DNA of 64,000 nucleotides from Brevundimonas sp. MYb52 (GCF_002979535.1 NZ_PCPB01000011.1:51240-115239); one strand, 5' to 3'. Positions 7,701 to 16,239 are shown, numbered from the stretch's first letter. Notes: a model not told the origin generated them from the sequence alone. Program-made: numbers and translations.

Positions 7701-9553
7701 TCCAGCAGGAAGTCATGGATATAGATGGGGGCGTCGCCGGTCGTGCGGACGACGTGGTCGGATTCTTCCAGCGTCTTCAGGCCCATGTCGGCCAGGATCG
7801 GCAGGACGTCGGACAGCGGCACGGCCGAGCCGCGACGATAGAGCTTGAAGCGGAACTGCAGCGGGCTTTCGTCGGCGGTGCGGAAGGCGCGGACGGCCAC
7901 CGGCTCGGCGTGGACGCCGTCGCCCATCGAGCCGTCGTTCAGGCGGTCGAACTGCTCCAGGTCGGCCACGGCCTCGGCCGCGTCGTAGCGGTCGCGGTAG
8001 GAGACGCCGAAGCCCTCGGCCCATTTTGCGCTGGTCGGACCGACGGCGACTTCATCGACGTCGGCGGCGCGCAGGGCGGTCTCGAAGCGGTCGATCCAGC
8101 TGCGGCCGGCCTCGGCCACCTCGGCCTCCAGGGCCTTGGGATCGGGGTTGAGGTGGGCGCCCGGCTCGACGCCGATGATGTAGTGGACGCGCGTCAGCGG
8201 CTGGTCCGTCAGTTGCGGATACCAGGCCGAAACCCGGCCGCCCCAGGCCTTGGCCAGGATGCCGCCGATGCGCTGGCGCAGGCCGGCGTCGAAGCGTTCG
8301 CGCGGAATGAAGCAGAGCACCGAGACAAAGCGGTCGAACGGGTCACAACGCGTGAACAGGCGGATGCGCGGACGGTCATAGAGGTGCAGGACGCCCAGCG
8401 CCGTATCCAGCAGCTCGTCCTCGCTGATCTGGAACAGCTCGTCGCGCGGATAGTTCTCGAGGATGTTCTTGAGGCGCTTGTAGTTGTGGCTGCCGGGCGT
8501 CTTGCCGGCGCGCTCCAGGGCATTGGCCACCTTGCGCCGGATCAGCGGCACCTCCTTGGCCATCTTGTCATAGGCCTCGGCGGTGAACAGGCCGACGAAA
8601 CGGGTCTCGCCCGAGGCCTTGCCGTCCGCGCCGTAACGCTTGACGCCGACGTAGTCCATGTAGGCGCGGCGATGCACGCGCGAGCGCATATTGGCCTTGG
8701 CCACGGTGACCGGCTCGCTCTCGTCCAGCTGACGCTGCATGGCCGGGGTCAGGACGGCGGGTTCTGACGCGCGACGCAGGACGCGGCGCTCGGGATCGTT
8801 CAGGATGCCCAGGCCCTGGTCCGAGACCTCCAGCGGAGCCTCGGCCGCGTAACCGCCGTCGGCGCTGCGCGGATAGGCGTAGTCGCGAGCGCCCAGGAAG
8901 ACGAAGTGGTCGCTCTTGGCCCAGCGCAGGAAGGCGATGTTCTCTTCCAGCACCGCGGGATCGACAGCGGCGGGCGGCGAGGCTTCCAATTGCTCGACGG
9001 CTTCGCGCATCAACTGGACCATGGCGGCGTGATCGGCCACGGCAGCGCGCACGTCGGCCATGGCCTGGGCCAGGCCTTCGCCCAGGGCGTCGCGGCGTTC
9101 CTGGGGCAGGGGGTCGATAACGACGATGATCAGCGAGTCGCGACGGCCGGCCTCGACCTCGACGATCGGGTGGAAGAGGGCGCGGACGGTGACGCCGGCC
9201 TCGGCCAGTTCGCCCAGGACGCTGTCGACCAGGAAGGGGGCGTCGTCTTGCAGGATCAGAAGGCTGTCATAGCCCGTCGGGGCGCCATCGGCGCCGGCCA
9301 GGGGACTGACGGTGACGCGCGCCGGCTCGCCGGCCTTGCGGCTCTGGGCCGAACGCCAGGCCTGGCCCAACAGGGCGGCCAGGTCGTCGCCGCCCAGCTC
9401 GGGCGTCTCATCGGCGGCGTAGTCGTCGAAGGCCTGGGCCAGGAAGGATTTTTCAGCGGCGCCCGGCGGGCCGTCGACAATCCGCGCATAGGCCGCCTCC
9501 AGCGCCTCCAGAGTTGCTGGCGTGGCGGAAACTGTGCGCGGAGCGGCGGACAT
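4694..9553 (-). CDS. gdhZ: NAD-specific glutamate dehydrogenase, large (180 kDa) class
   Basis: A 1619-residue protein of the giant NAD-GDH family, which oxidatively deaminates glutamate to 2-oxoglutarate. The long N-terminal ACT-like regulatory region (about 1-700) precedes the catalytic core. Around residue 850 is VPVGSKGGFYPKQLP with the catalytic-lysine-type KGG motif, and near 985 is GVGDMSGDVFGNGMLLSKA, typical of the nucleotide-binding domain. Length matches the L-180 class. In Caulobacter the homologue GdhZ also binds and regulates FtsZ, linking glutamate metabolism to division; this orthologue may do likewise, by inference. It is monocistronic, with its own promoter region at about 9554-9796. 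Confidence 0.93.
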   Translation of the reverse strand: MSAAPRTVSATPATLEALEAAYARIVDGPPGAAEKSFLAQAFDDYAADETPELGGDDLAALLGQAWRSAQSRKAGEPARVTVSPLAGADGAPTGYDSLLILQDDAPFLVDSVLGELAEAGVTVRALFHPIVEVEAGRRDSLIIVVIDPLPQERRDALGEGLAQAMADVRAAVADHAAMVQLMREAVEQLEASPPAAVDPAVLEENIAFLRWAKSDHFVFLGARDYAYPRSADGGYAAEAPLEVSDQGLGILNDPERRVLRRASEPAVLTPAMQRQLDESEPVTVAKANMRSRVHRRAYMDYVGVKRYGADGKASGETRFVGLFTAEAYDKMAKEVPLIRRKVANALERAGKTPGSHNYKRLKNILENYPRDELFQISEDELLDTALGVLHLYDRPRIRLFTRCDPFDRFVSVLCFIPRERFDAGLRQRIGGILAKAWGGRVSAWYPQLTDQPLTRVHYIIGVEPGAHLNPDPKALEAEVAEAGRSWIDRFETALRAADVDEVAVGPTSAKWAEGFGVSYRDRYDAAEAVADLEQFDRLNDGSMGDGVHAEPVAVRAFRTADESPLQFRFKLYRRGSAVPLSDVLPILADMGLKTLEESDHVVRTTGDAPIYIHDFLLEDPRGEALTFADIKAPFEAAFSAVWTGRTESDGFNRLVLELGVDWREAALIRTLARYRQQTGLDPSQAVQETALREYPTVARAILSLFKARFDPAHGGSVEEREALVAELNDKIVALLQDVKSLDHDRVLRRIALLIGAIKRTNFYQVDAEGVAKPHISIKIASRELEDLPLPKPFREIFVWAPHIEGVHLRFGPVARGGLRWSDRRDDFRTEVLGLVKAQQVKNSVIVPVGSKGGFYPKQLPVGGDRDAVQAEAIRAYKTFLSGLLDITDNIVGEGAPVRPADVVAWEGDDPYLVVAADKGTATFSDIANGVSQSYGFWLDDAFASGGSVGYDHKEMGITARGAWEAVKRHFREMGKDIQSEPFTVVGVGDMSGDVFGNGMLLSKAIKLVAAFDHRDIFIDPNPDTARSWEERKRLFETPRTSWQDYDKGLISQGGGVFSRSAKTIELTPEIKALLDIEADSVDPTTLMQAILKARAELLYFGGIGTYIKGGGETNAQAGDKANDAIRINGGDVRALVLGEGANLGATQLGRIEAARAGMRLNTDAIDNSAGVDSSDHEVNIKILTGGAIASGNLKAEDRNALLKSMTDEVGLKVLVHNYDQTLAVSLQQAEGAEALDAQQAFMQHLSSIGKLNRAVEYLPDDVRVAEMKLQGTALTRPELAVLTAYSKLELFDEIVGSSAPDDAFFERLLVHYFPAPLAKFEDDMKRHRLRRDIIATVLSNEIVNMAGPTFPDRLRAAAECDTAAMVTAFETARQVFRLDQAWKAVSALDLKIPAEAQTALYREIAKVLRRQTYWLARRAARTETTVGGMIAAYQPAADALRAAGPEVLSRFEQGQYEARVATFVGLGAPEDLARDIALLRPMVATADIGDLANELGWSAPAMARLYHQVGAAFDFDRLRVAAGSVPSGDHFDRLAVRRLIQDLMAEQQQLTRAVAKASAEAAGASEETAERAVDAWIGARIGQVESLRASVDEIETSGTGWTFAKLTIANGAIREVLGS

Positions 9554-9796
9554 GGTGTGGTCTCGAACAGCACGGCTCTAGGCCGCAGGGATTTGACCCC
9601 GCCACCTTAGCGCCGCTGGCGGAACTGGCTAGGCCGCCTGAGGCGGCTAAGACCCTGAATTTCAGTGTGCAGCGCACCATGTTGCGCCAGAGGCCCACAG
9701 TTGGGCGAATTTTGGTCTCTCAAGCCGGAAACCAGACAACAACCGCCCCAATTCAGCCCCGATCCGGCGCGCCGTCTTCAACACATCACAGAGCTG
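9554..9796. other. Intergenic region upstream of gdhZ
   Basis: A 243-bp stretch that should hold the gdhZ promoter on the minus strand. I see no convincing ORF, long inverted repeat or 3'-end element. The part nearest the small-RNA terminator is A-rich. Confidence 0.4.
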
Positions 9797-9921
9797 AAAA
9801 GAACAAGGCCGCCGAGCGTGAAACGCTCGACGGCCTGCTTGGGGTCCGGCGCAGGAGGGGGAGGGAGCGCCGGTCCTCTGGACTTCGCGGCCGGGAGGGG
9901 GAGGGGGGCCGCGTCGTCTGA
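9797..9921 (-). ncRNA. Candidate small RNA with two CU-rich anti-SD loops
   Basis: Read on the minus strand, three hairpins follow in order. The first is at 9912-9887 (GCGGCC/GGCCGC stem, 14-nt loop), the second at 9873-9846 (CCGGCGC/GCGCCGG stem, 14-nt loop), and the third at 9835-9807 is a GC-rich near-perfect 12-bp stem with loop TTTCA followed by TTGTTCTTTT, an intrinsic terminator. Both loops contain the same 12 nt, CCCTCCCCCTCC, complementary to purine-rich Shine-Dalgarno sequences. CU-rich loops followed by a terminator hairpin define known alphaproteobacterial anti-SD small RNAs (for example the CCUCCUCCC-motif RNAs), so a trans-acting translational repressor is the natural inference. 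The 5' end is estimated from the promoter. It could alternatively be released from the 3' end of the permease mRNA, which stops at 9963. Confidence 0.7.
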
Positions 9922-9926
9922 TTGGG

Positions 9927-9954
9927 TAGATAGTCGCCAGATATGGCGGATCAA
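9927..9954 (-). promoter_or_regulatory. Sigma-70-like promoter for the candidate small RNA
   Basis: On the minus strand TTGATC (9954-9949) and TATCTA (9932-9927) are separated by 16 bp, close to the -35/-10 consensus. It begins just after the permease stop codon, and transcription would start near 9920, immediately before the first hairpin. Confidence 0.5.
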
Positions 9955-9962
9955 GGGCAGGA

Positions 9963-11123
9963 TCAGCCTTCTTTCAGGTCTTTTTCATGCGGCGCCTTGC
10001 CGCGCCCCCACAGGCCCCTGAACCAGCCGCCCCCCTTCGGCTTTTCCGGCGGCGTCTTGCGCGGCGCATAGGGCTCTCCATCCCCGGACAGCAGGACCGC
10101 GATCCAGCGCGAGCCCTTGAATTCAGCCAGGATGGCCATGGCCATGACCGCCAGGGGGGTCGACAGGAACATGCCCGGCACGCCCCACATCTTGCCCCAC
10201 AGGGCCAGGGCCAGCAGGACCACCACCGGGTCGATGTTCTGATTATCGCCCTGCATGCGCGGCTGGATCATGTTGCCGACGATGAAGAGCAGGGCCTGCA
10301 AACCGACCAGAAGAATCAGGGCGGGCCAGTAGCTTTCGAACTGGACCAGGGCGAACAGGGGCGGGGCGCAGCCGGCGATGGCGCCCCCCAGCACCGGAAT
10401 GAAGCCGACGATGAAGATGACGAAGGTCCAGAACTCGGCGTTCTGAAGCCCCACCGCCCGCATCAGCATCCAGGCCACGGCGCAGATCATGACTCCCGTC
10501 ACGGCCTGGACCCACAGATAGCCCTCGACGCCGCCGCGCACGCGGTTGAACACCTCCAGCGCCTCGTTGCGGGCGCCGCGGTCCGGGAACATGGCGACGA
10601 TCTTCTTTCTGAAGCCTGCCTGGGAGGCCAGAAGGAAGCCCAGATAGACCATGACGAAGAAGGCGCCCGAAGCCACGCCCTGGGCCTGCATCGCCGTCTG
10701 GGTCAGCCAGCCGCGCAGGTCGATGCCGGCGATCAGGTCCTGCAGGGTCGGCGGGTCCTTGACCCCGACCAGGCCGCTGACATCGGCGATGATGTGGTCC
10801 AGACGCGGACCAATGCTGGCCGAGACGCCCGAGGCGTCGGTAAAGAAGCCCGCCGCGCCATCGACGATGATCCAGATCGACAGCAGGAAGCCCAGGACCA
10901 CCACGATCAGGGCGGCTGTCCCGGCGAAGCGCGACGGCACGGGCGTCCGATGCTCGATGGACCGCTTCACCCCGTCGATCATGATCATCAGGAAGATGGC
11001 CATGGCCAGGGGCGTCAGGATGTCCCTTAGCCAATAGAGCGCCGCCCCGGACGCCACGACAGCGATCAGGACCAGGGCGTTGCGTGCGACCGAGGAGGTC
11101 GGAACCGAGAGGGGCAGTTTCAT
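9963..11123 (-). CDS. AI-2E family (PerM-like) membrane transporter
   Basis: 386 residues from the ATG at 11123 (MKLPLSVPTSSVARNALVLI); upstream in-frame codons have no family similarity. About seven or eight hydrophobic segments are visible, including paired helices near residues 15-50, a helix near 65-85, and a C-terminal cluster with FIVGFIPVLGGAIAG and ALLFIVGNMIQPRMQG, the conserved motif of AI-2E/PerM exporters. The tail is cytoplasmic, basic and proline-rich. The substrate is unknown; the family includes quorum-signal exporters and Na+/H+ antiporters. It is divergent from the HerA-like gene. Confidence 0.83.
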   Translation of the reverse strand: MKLPLSVPTSSVARNALVLIAVVASGAALYWLRDILTPLAMAIFLMIMIDGVKRSIEHRTPVPSRFAGTAALIVVVLGFLLSIWIIVDGAAGFFTDASGVSASIGPRLDHIIADVSGLVGVKDPPTLQDLIAGIDLRGWLTQTAMQAQGVASGAFFVMVYLGFLLASQAGFRKKIVAMFPDRGARNEALEVFNRVRGGVEGYLWVQAVTGVMICAVAWMLMRAVGLQNAEFWTFVIFIVGFIPVLGGAIAGCAPPLFALVQFESYWPALILLVGLQALLFIVGNMIQPRMQGDNQNIDPVVVLLALALWGKMWGVPGMFLSTPLAVMAMAILAEFKGSRWIAVLLSGDGEPYAPRKTPPEKPKGGGWFRGLWGRGKAPHEKDLKEG

Positions 11124-11241
11124 GAGCGGGACTGTCGGCGGCGTCGGGGACAGCGTCAATCGCTGTAAAGCCGCACGGTTCCGCCTTGCGGCCTCGCCTC
11201 GGTCGGATAACCATGCAGCCTGACGCAGGAGACCGCCCCGA

Positions 11242-12762
11242 ATGACCGACACCCCCGCCGCCCTCTTCCTCGGCCAGTCCTTCGAGGGCGCCGCTGAAAA
11301 CCTGCTGTTCAAGCGCGCCAACCGCCACGGCGTGGTCGCCGGCGCCACTGGGACGGGCAAGACCGTGACCCTGCAGATCATGGCCCAGGGCTTTTCCGAC
11401 GCGGGCGTTCCGGTCTTCTGCGCCGATGTGAAGGGCGACCTGTCGGGCATCAGCCAGTCCGGTGATACGGCCAAGTTCGGCGAACGCGCCGGCAAGATGG
11501 GCCTGACGCTGACCGGCAAGGCGGCGCCCGTCGTCTTCTGGGACCTCTATGGCCAGAAGGGCCACCCCGTGCGCGCCACGGTGTCCGACATCGGCCCGAC
11601 CCTGCTGGCCCGGATGCTGGAACTGAACGACGTGCAGGAGGGCGTGTTGACCGTCGCCTTCCACGTCGCCGACAAGGAGGGCCTGCTGCTGCTGGACCTG
11701 GAGGACCTGCGCGCCCTGCTGGCCTATGTCGGCGAGAACGCCCAGACCATCGGCCGCGAGGTCGGCAATGTCTCGCCCACCTCCATCGCCGCCATCCAGC
11801 GCGCCCTGCTGCAGCTGGAGCAACAGGGCGGCGACGCCTTCTTTGGCGAACCCGCCTTGCGGCTGGAAGACATGATGCGGACCTCGCTGGACGGGCGGGG
11901 TCAGGTCAATGTGCTGGACTCCACCCGGCTGATGAACAGCCCGCGCCTGTATGCGGCCTTCCTGCTGTGGCTGCTGTCGGAACTGTTCGAGCAACTGCCC
12001 GAGATCGGCGACCCCGAAAAACCCCGCCTGGTCTTCTTCTTCGACGAGGCCCACCTTTTGTTCAACGACGCGCCCAAGGGCCTGCTGGAGAAGGTCGAGC
12101 AGGTGGTGCGCCTGATCCGCTCCAAGGGGGTGGGGGTCTATTTCGTCACCCAGAACCCGGCCGATATTCCCGACACCGTCCTGGCCCAGCTGGGCAACCG
12201 GGTGCAGCACGCGCTGCGCGCCTACACCCCGGCCGAGCAGAAGGGGCTGCGCGCCGCCGCCCAGAGCTTCCGCACCAATCCCAGCTTCGATACGGCGGAA
12301 GCCATTCAGGGCCTGGGCGTGGGCGAAGCCCTGGTCTCGACCCTGGACGACAAGGGGGCGCCGACCGTCGTGGCCCAGACCAAGATCCGTCCGCCGGATT
12401 CGCGCCTGGGTCCGGCGACCGAGGCCGAGCGCGCCGCCATCATGGCCGCCAGCCCGGTGCGCGGCACCTATGACACCGCCGTCAACCGCGAGTCCGCCGA
12501 AGAGGTCCTGAAGGCCCGTCGCGCCCAGGCCGACCGCATCGAGGCCCAGGCTCAAGCCGATGCCCTAGAGGCCAAGGCCGCCGAGAAGGCCGCCCGTTCC
12601 GCCCCCGCCCCGGCGCGCGAACGCGCCGCCCCGCGCGCTCGCGCCTCGTCCTCCCGCCAGACCCCGATGGAGGCCCTGACCAAGTCCGTCCTGCGCACCG
12701 CCGGCTCGACCATCACCCGCGAGCTTCTGCGCGGGGTGCTGGGCAGCTTGAAACGGCGGTAG
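11242..12762 (+). CDS. HerA-like ATPase, DUF853 (YjgR) family
   Basis: 506 residues. Walker A GATGTGKT is at residues 34-41 and the Walker B region reads [12 protein letters not shown] in the middle of the protein, followed by [21 protein letters not shown], the sensor region seen in HerA/FtsK-like and DUF853 ATPases. The C-terminal 110 residues are Ala/Arg-rich and low in complexity. Homologues (E. coli YjgR) are cytoplasmic ATPases of unknown role. No NurA partner is adjacent, so a DNA end-resection function is not supported. It is a single gene followed by an inverted-repeat element. Confidence 0.82.
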   Translation: MTDTPAALFLGQSFEGAAENLLFKRANRHGVVAGATGTGKTVTLQIMAQGFSDAGVPVFCADVKGDLSGISQSGDTAKFGERAGKMGLTLTGKAAPVVFWDLYGQKGHPVRATVSDIGPTLLARMLELNDVQEGVLTVAFHVADKEGLLLLDLEDLRALLAYVGENAQTIGREVGNVSPTSIAAIQRALLQLEQQGGDAFFGEPALRLEDMMRTSLDGRGQVNVLDSTRLMNSPRLYAAFLLWLLSELFEQLPEIGDPEKPRLVFFFDEAHLLFNDAPKGLLEKVEQVVRLIRSKGVGVYFVTQNPADIPDTVLAQLGNRVQHALRAYTPAEQKGLRAAAQSFRTNPSFDTAEAIQGLGVGEALVSTLDDKGAPTVVAQTKIRPPDSRLGPATEAERAAIMAASPVRGTYDTAVNRESAEEVLKARRAQADRIEAQAQADALEAKAAEKAARSAPAPARERAAPRARASSSRQTPMEALTKSVLRTAGSTITRELLRGVLGSLKRR

Positions 12763-12779
12763 GGCCCGGTCCACCAATC

Positions 12780-12896
12780 TCCGTCACCCCGGACGGCCCT
12801 TAGGGGCGATCCGGGGCCCTGGCGCCGAAACCCGTGAGGGTGGAGAAGTCCTGACCGCCTGGGTTCCGGGTTCGCTGCGCGCCCCGGAATGACGGC
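12780..12896. repeat. ~117-bp intergenic repeat with CCGTCACCCCGG ends
   Basis: Starts CCGTCACCCCGGACGGCCC and ends CCCCGGAATGACGG, so the ends are imperfect inverted copies, with an internal GGATCCGGGG-type segment. Similar CGTCACCCCGG...CCGGAATGACGG elements are scattered in many alphaproteobacterial genomes. No ORF lies within it. Confidence 0.6.
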
Positions 12897-12915
12897 TAAG
12901 GGTGGTTAGCGGACG

Positions 12916-13278
12916 TTACGTCTCCGGTGGAACCGCCCCGAGCAACCGAACCTCTTCACCCGATGCGACGATCTCTTCACCATCAAAGGTCCGCAAACCG
13001 TAGATCGGTTTTCCAGTGGGATCGGACACATGCTTTTCAGCTTGGAGCACGAAAACCGGACGGGTTGAGCCATCCTCATCCTGCCAAAGCGCATACTGAG
13101 GAATAGTGGTCGGGTAGGGCTCGGCCTTTAGGCCATCGTTAGTCGCCTGAGAAAATACAGCATCGCCTAGATCGATGTCTTCCGCCGTCGCCACCCGGCC
13201 GAGCATAAAGACGCTCTCGGGCAATGACGGCCAAGCAGCTTCATGCGGCGCGCGCTTTTTAAGCCAATTCTTGAACAT
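12916..13278 (-). CDS. Hypothetical protein, unknown function
   Basis: A 120-residue soluble acidic protein starting MFKNWLKKRAP, with AAGG about seven bases before the ATG. It has no signal peptide and no membrane segment. A central stretch, PQYALWQDEDGSTRPVFVLQ, followed by LRTFDGEEIVASGEEVRLLG, suggests a small beta-rich domain. I do not recognise the family. Base composition is clearly lower in GC than flanking genes, and the upstream DNA carries the ATGGGTCG...GCAGAC type of intergenic remnant, so it may be a recent acquisition. Confidence 0.6.
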   Translation of the reverse strand: MFKNWLKKRAPHEAAWPSLPESVFMLGRVATAEDIDLGDAVFSQATNDGLKAEPYPTTIPQYALWQDEDGSTRPVFVLQAEKHVSDPTGKPIYGLRTFDGEEIVASGEEVRLLGAVPPET

Positions 13279-13344
13279 GGCAGAACCTTCGCGCAGCCCG
13301 CCAACGTCCGCAATGGGTCGAATGCAGACTCTGGCTGCCCATTC

Positions 13345-14484
13345 TCAGCCCTTCGGCGTCAGCCGCCACATCCTGAGCGGATGCCGCACGGCCCCGGCTT
13401 CCTGACCGGCTGCGTCGCCGCGGCCGATATAGAGGTCGGCGCGGACCGGGCCGCGGATGGCCGAGCCGGTGTCCAAGGCCATGACCAGACCGCGATAGCT
13501 GGCGCGGGCGCCGACCAGGTTGCCGCCGTCGGCCTCGATCCAGACCGCCTCGCCATAGGTCCAGCGCGAGGGGTCCACGGCCACCGAACGGCGGGCGGGC
13601 AGGGGAACGCCGGCGGCGCCGGTCGCCTCATTGCCATCGTCGGGGCTGACCCCGAAGAAGATGTAGCGGGGGTTCAGCGCCATGACTTCGCGCGCCTCGG
13701 CCCCGCGATGGGTCGAGAGCCAGGCGCGAATGGCGTCGCCCGAGGTGCCGTTGGCGGGCAGCAGGCCGCGCTCGGCCATGGGCCGGGCGATGCCGACGAA
13801 CTTGGCGCCATTGTCCGCAGCATAGGCGGCCCGCAGTCGGGCGCCGTCGGGAAAGGTCAGGGTGCCCGAGCCCTGGATCTGCAGGAAGAAGAGGTCCTCG
13901 GCCTTCATCCAGGCCAGGGCGCTCGACTGAGCCGAGCCCGCCTCGATCGCCGCGCGGTCGCCGACCTCGGACAGGTTGGCCGGGCGGCTGAGGACCGGGG
14001 CGTCGAACTCATCGTCGGGCGTGCGGCGGGCCGGATACTCGGGCGCGAAATAGGCGGTCAGCAGCCCGGCGCGGCCGTCATCGGTGCGGGCCTCGGTCGC
14101 GACGAAATTATTCTCGAGGAAGGTGCGGGCGTCGCTGGGCGACAGACGTCGCGCGGCCAGGTCGCGAGCACGAGCGCAAACGGCTTCGGCCGCGGCGCCG
14201 CGGGCGCGGACACAGCCGGCGACATAGGCGCGGAAGCCCGCCAGATGATCTTCCTCGGCCCAGCCGGGCAGGGCGGTCAGGCTCATCCCCTCGACCGGGA
14301 CCGGCGGGGTGGTCGGGCCGGGGCCCGGCCCCGGACCAGGCTGGGTCGGGCCGACGACGGGCGGGGTCGAGGCGCAGGCCGCCGCGAACAGCAGCAGCGA
14401 CAGGGCGCCGATTCTTTTCACGCCGAAACGGGCAGCACCCGCCCGGTCGAGCGGCAGGGCCAGCGGCACGGCGGCGATGGACAT
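13345..14484 (-). CDS. mltA: MltA lytic murein transglycosylase
   Basis: 379 residues from the ATG at 14484, whose A is shared with the stop of the upstream Tim44-domain gene (TGATG). A GTG at 14421 would give a cleaner lipoprotein signal (VKRIGALSLLLFAAAC, lipobox Cys in LFAAAC), so the true start may be there. After a Gly/Pro linker comes the MltA barrel (EDHLAGFRAYVAGC) with the insert LTAYFAPEY, and a C-terminal 3D domain ending RADLYIGRGDAAG, which carries the catalytic Asp. It cleaves the glycan backbone at the outer-membrane face of the periplasm. Confidence 0.87.
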   Translation of the reverse strand: MSIAAVPLALPLDRAGAARFGVKRIGALSLLLFAAACASTPPVVGPTQPGPGPGPGPTTPPVPVEGMSLTALPGWAEEDHLAGFRAYVAGCVRARGAAAEAVCARARDLAARRLSPSDARTFLENNFVATEARTDDGRAGLLTAYFAPEYPARRTPDDEFDAPVLSRPANLSEVGDRAAIEAGSAQSSALAWMKAEDLFFLQIQGSGTLTFPDGARLRAAYAADNGAKFVGIARPMAERGLLPANGTSGDAIRAWLSTHRGAEAREVMALNPRYIFFGVSPDDGNEATGAAGVPLPARRSVAVDPSRWTYGEAVWIEADGGNLVGARASYRGLVMALDTGSAIRGPVRADLYIGRGDAAGQEAGAVRHPLRMWRLTPKG

Positions 14485-15104
14485 CAGGCGCTGGCCGGCT
14501 CGACGCGGGCCAGGGCCCAGTTGGGATCGGCGGCGCCCAGGGCCCGTTCGAAGGTCCACAGTTCGGCGGTGCGGCGTTCCTCGGTCGAGGCCTCGCCTTC
14601 GGCCGGGGTCACGGTGCTGCGCATCTCGGCCAGGAAGCGGACCTTAGCGACGGCGCGGTCGTCCTTGACCGTGGCCAGTTCCAGGTCGGCGCGGGGCGTG
14701 TGCAGGAACTCGGCCTGTTCGCGATCGCCGCGCGCTTCGCGAGCGGCGATGCCGGCCTCGAACGAGGTCATGACCGAAGGGGTCAACAGCGGCCGCAGGG
14801 CTTCGCGGTCGCCCGAGGCGTAGCCCCGCACGATGGTCTCATAGGCCTGACGGGCGCCCTCGACGAAGCGGACCGGATCAAAGGCGGGATCGCGCGCCTT
14901 CAGCCCGGCGATGGCGGCGGCCGTGGCGGCGTCCAGGCCGGGCGCGGCGGGGGCCGGCGGCTGGCCGGCGATGGCGGCGGTCTGGGGCAGGCGGGCGTCT
15001 TCCTGGGGCTGACGTCCGACCTTCTTGCCCAGCACATTATAGAGCATGAACAGCAGCACCGCGGCGACGATGGCGAACATGACGATCTGGAATTGGATGG
15101 GCAC
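14484..15104 (-). CDS. Tim44/TimA-domain inner-membrane protein
   Basis: 206 residues from a GTG at 15104, preferred because AGGTGA lies just upstream; a second GTG sits at 15113. The N-terminus IQFQIVMFAIVAAVLLFMLY is one membrane segment, followed by a linker and a Tim44-like domain (about 80-206) with LKARDPAFDPVRFVEGARQA and WTFERAL. Alphaproteobacterial homologues are small inner-membrane proteins of uncertain role related to mitochondrial Tim44. It is coupled to mltA and divergent from secB, as in Caulobacter. Confidence 0.82.
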   Translation of the reverse strand: MPIQFQIVMFAIVAAVLLFMLYNVLGKKVGRQPQEDARLPQTAAIAGQPPAPAAPGLDAATAAAIAGLKARDPAFDPVRFVEGARQAYETIVRGYASGDREALRPLLTPSVMTSFEAGIAAREARGDREQAEFLHTPRADLELATVKDDRAVAKVRFLAEMRSTVTPAEGEASTEERRTAELWTFERALGAADPNWALARVEPASA

Positions 15105-15322
15105 GGGCTTCACCTGATTGGCGCGCGCCCAGCGGGGGTCAACGGGCGCGCATCTGTTGTTCCGAGGATTAGGGGGCGTTCCCGCCGGGCGCAAGGCGAG
15201 GGGAGTCCAGAACGCCGGTCTCGACGTTGCGGCCAATAGCCTCGCCGTGGTAGTCGCGGGCCCTTCACCCCGGGCCCGGAGCGGTCCGGCGTCCCTCGTT
15301 TTCAGACTGACGGCTTTCCTTC

Positions 15323-15847
15323 ATGACCGACGCCACCGCCCCCGCCGATACCGCCAACGGCCAGACCACGACGCTGGAAGGCCAGGGCCAGCCCGCCGGT
15401 CCCGGCTTCCGCATCCTGGCCCAGTACGTCCGCGACCTGTCCTTTGAAAACCCGCGCGCGCCGGAAAGCCTGCGCATCGACGGCAAGCCCGCCATCGACA
15501 TGGGCGTGGAAATGAACGCCGCCGGCCGTCCCGACGGCCTGTTCGAGCTGGACCTGAAGTTGTCGGTCAAGGCGACCGGCGACGACAAGGCTCCGGTGTT
15601 TCACGTGGAACTCGTCTATGGCGGCCTGTTCGCCCTGAGCGGCGTCGCGCCCCAGGACATCGAACCCATGCTGCTGATCGAGTGCCCGCGCTACCTCTTC
15701 CCCTTCGCCCGCCAGGTCATCGCCCAGGCCACCTCGGACGGCGGCTTCTACCCGCCCTTCATGGTCGATCCGATCGACTTCGCCGCCATCTACGTCGCCC
15801 GCCAGCAGCAGATCGCCGGCGGTCCGGCCGAGACTGGCCAGGCCTGA
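15323..15847 (+). CDS. secB: SecB protein-export chaperone
   Basis: 174 residues with a 30-residue disordered leader, then the SecB fold: [33 protein letters not shown], and the C-terminal [20 protein letters not shown] and [14 protein letters not shown] motifs. SecB is a cytoplasmic homotetramer that keeps preproteins unfolded and hands them to SecA. The gene is divergent from the Tim44-domain gene and contains a parS-like site (15597-15612). Confidence 0.94.
   Translation: MTDATAPADTANGQTTTLEGQGQPAGPGFRILAQYVRDLSFENPRAPESLRIDGKPAIDMGVEMNAAGRPDGLFELDLKLSVKATGDDKAPVFHVELVYGGLFALSGVAPQDIEPMLLIECPRYLFPFARQVIAQATSDGGFYPPFMVDPIDFAAIYVARQQQIAGGPAETGQA
15597..15612. promoter_or_regulatory. parS: parS-like site inside secB (14/16)
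   Basis: TGTTTCACGTGGAACT differs from TGTTTCACGTGAAACA at positions 12 and 16. It lies within codons of secB about 5.4 kb left of the origin. The core GTTTCACGTG is intact, so weak ParB binding is plausible. Confidence 0.5.
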
Positions 15848-15858
15848 TTTAAGAAGAC

Positions 15859-15896
15859 CGCTAACGCCCGTCGCGCGGCGACGGGCTGCTTGAGCG
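15859..15896 (+). repeat. 3'-end structured element, downstream of secB
   Basis: Begins CGCTAACG 11 bases after the secB stop, has a strong inner stem CCCGTCGC/GCGACGGG and ends CTGCTTGAGCG. The orientation matches copies after minus-strand genes once strand is taken into account. Confidence 0.65.
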
Positions 15897-15903
15897 GAAG
15901 GCT

Positions 15904-15931
15904 GGGGGCGTCCGAAGGGGCGCCCCTTTTC
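15904..15931 (+). terminator. Intrinsic terminator after secB
   Basis: GGGGCG (15905-15910) pairs with CGCCCC (15921-15926) and is followed by TTTTCT. It sits just after the secB 3'-end element and before the monooxygenase gene, so it should end the secB transcript. Confidence 0.65.
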
Positions 15932-15951
15932 TATTCTGAGAGGGGACCGTG

Positions 15952-16239
15952 ATGTTGAAGGTCATCGCCGAGGACTTCATCAAGCCCGAGCACGTCGAGG
16001 CGGTCATGCCGCTTTATCGCGAACTGGTGCGGCTGACGCGCGCCGAGCCGTTGTGCCTCGCCTATGATCTGTTCACGGATCAGCGCGCGCTCGGCCACTT
16101 CGTCTTCATCGAGGAATGGCCCGATCAGGCCGCGCTGGACGCCCACTGCGCCAGCGAACATTTCCGCCGCCTGGTGCCGCAGATCGACGCCTATCAGGAC
16201 AGGCCCGGAACCTACATCCTGATGGACGCGGCGCTCTAG
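15952..16239 (+). CDS. Antibiotic biosynthesis monooxygenase (ABM/YgiN)-domain protein
   Basis: 95 residues from the ATG at 15952; an in-frame GTG at 15949 is too close to the GAGAGGGG ribosome-binding site. The single ABM dimeric alpha/beta barrel contains CLAYDLFTDQRALGHFVFIE and EEWPDQAALDAHCASEHFRR, with the family's conserved central HF and EW. Homologues are small cytoplasmic quinol monooxygenases or heme/quinone-binding proteins; the substrate is unknown. Its stop overlaps the convergent dnaQ stop (shared CTAG). Confidence 0.8.
   Translation: MLKVIAEDFIKPEHVEAVMPLYRELVRLTRAEPLCLAYDLFTDQRALGHFVFIEEWPDQAALDAHCASEHFRRLVPQIDAYQDRPGTYILMDAAL

Noticed and set aside
4595..8767. A 1390-codon open frame on the plus strand
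   Set aside because: It is the mirror of gdhZ in another frame. High GC makes long antisense frames; its protein is low-complexity Gly/Leu/Val/Gln text without family motifs.
10243..12555. A 770-codon minus-strand open frame
   Set aside because: It overlaps the AI-2E permease in another frame and the HerA-like gene antisense; repetitive composition and no motifs.
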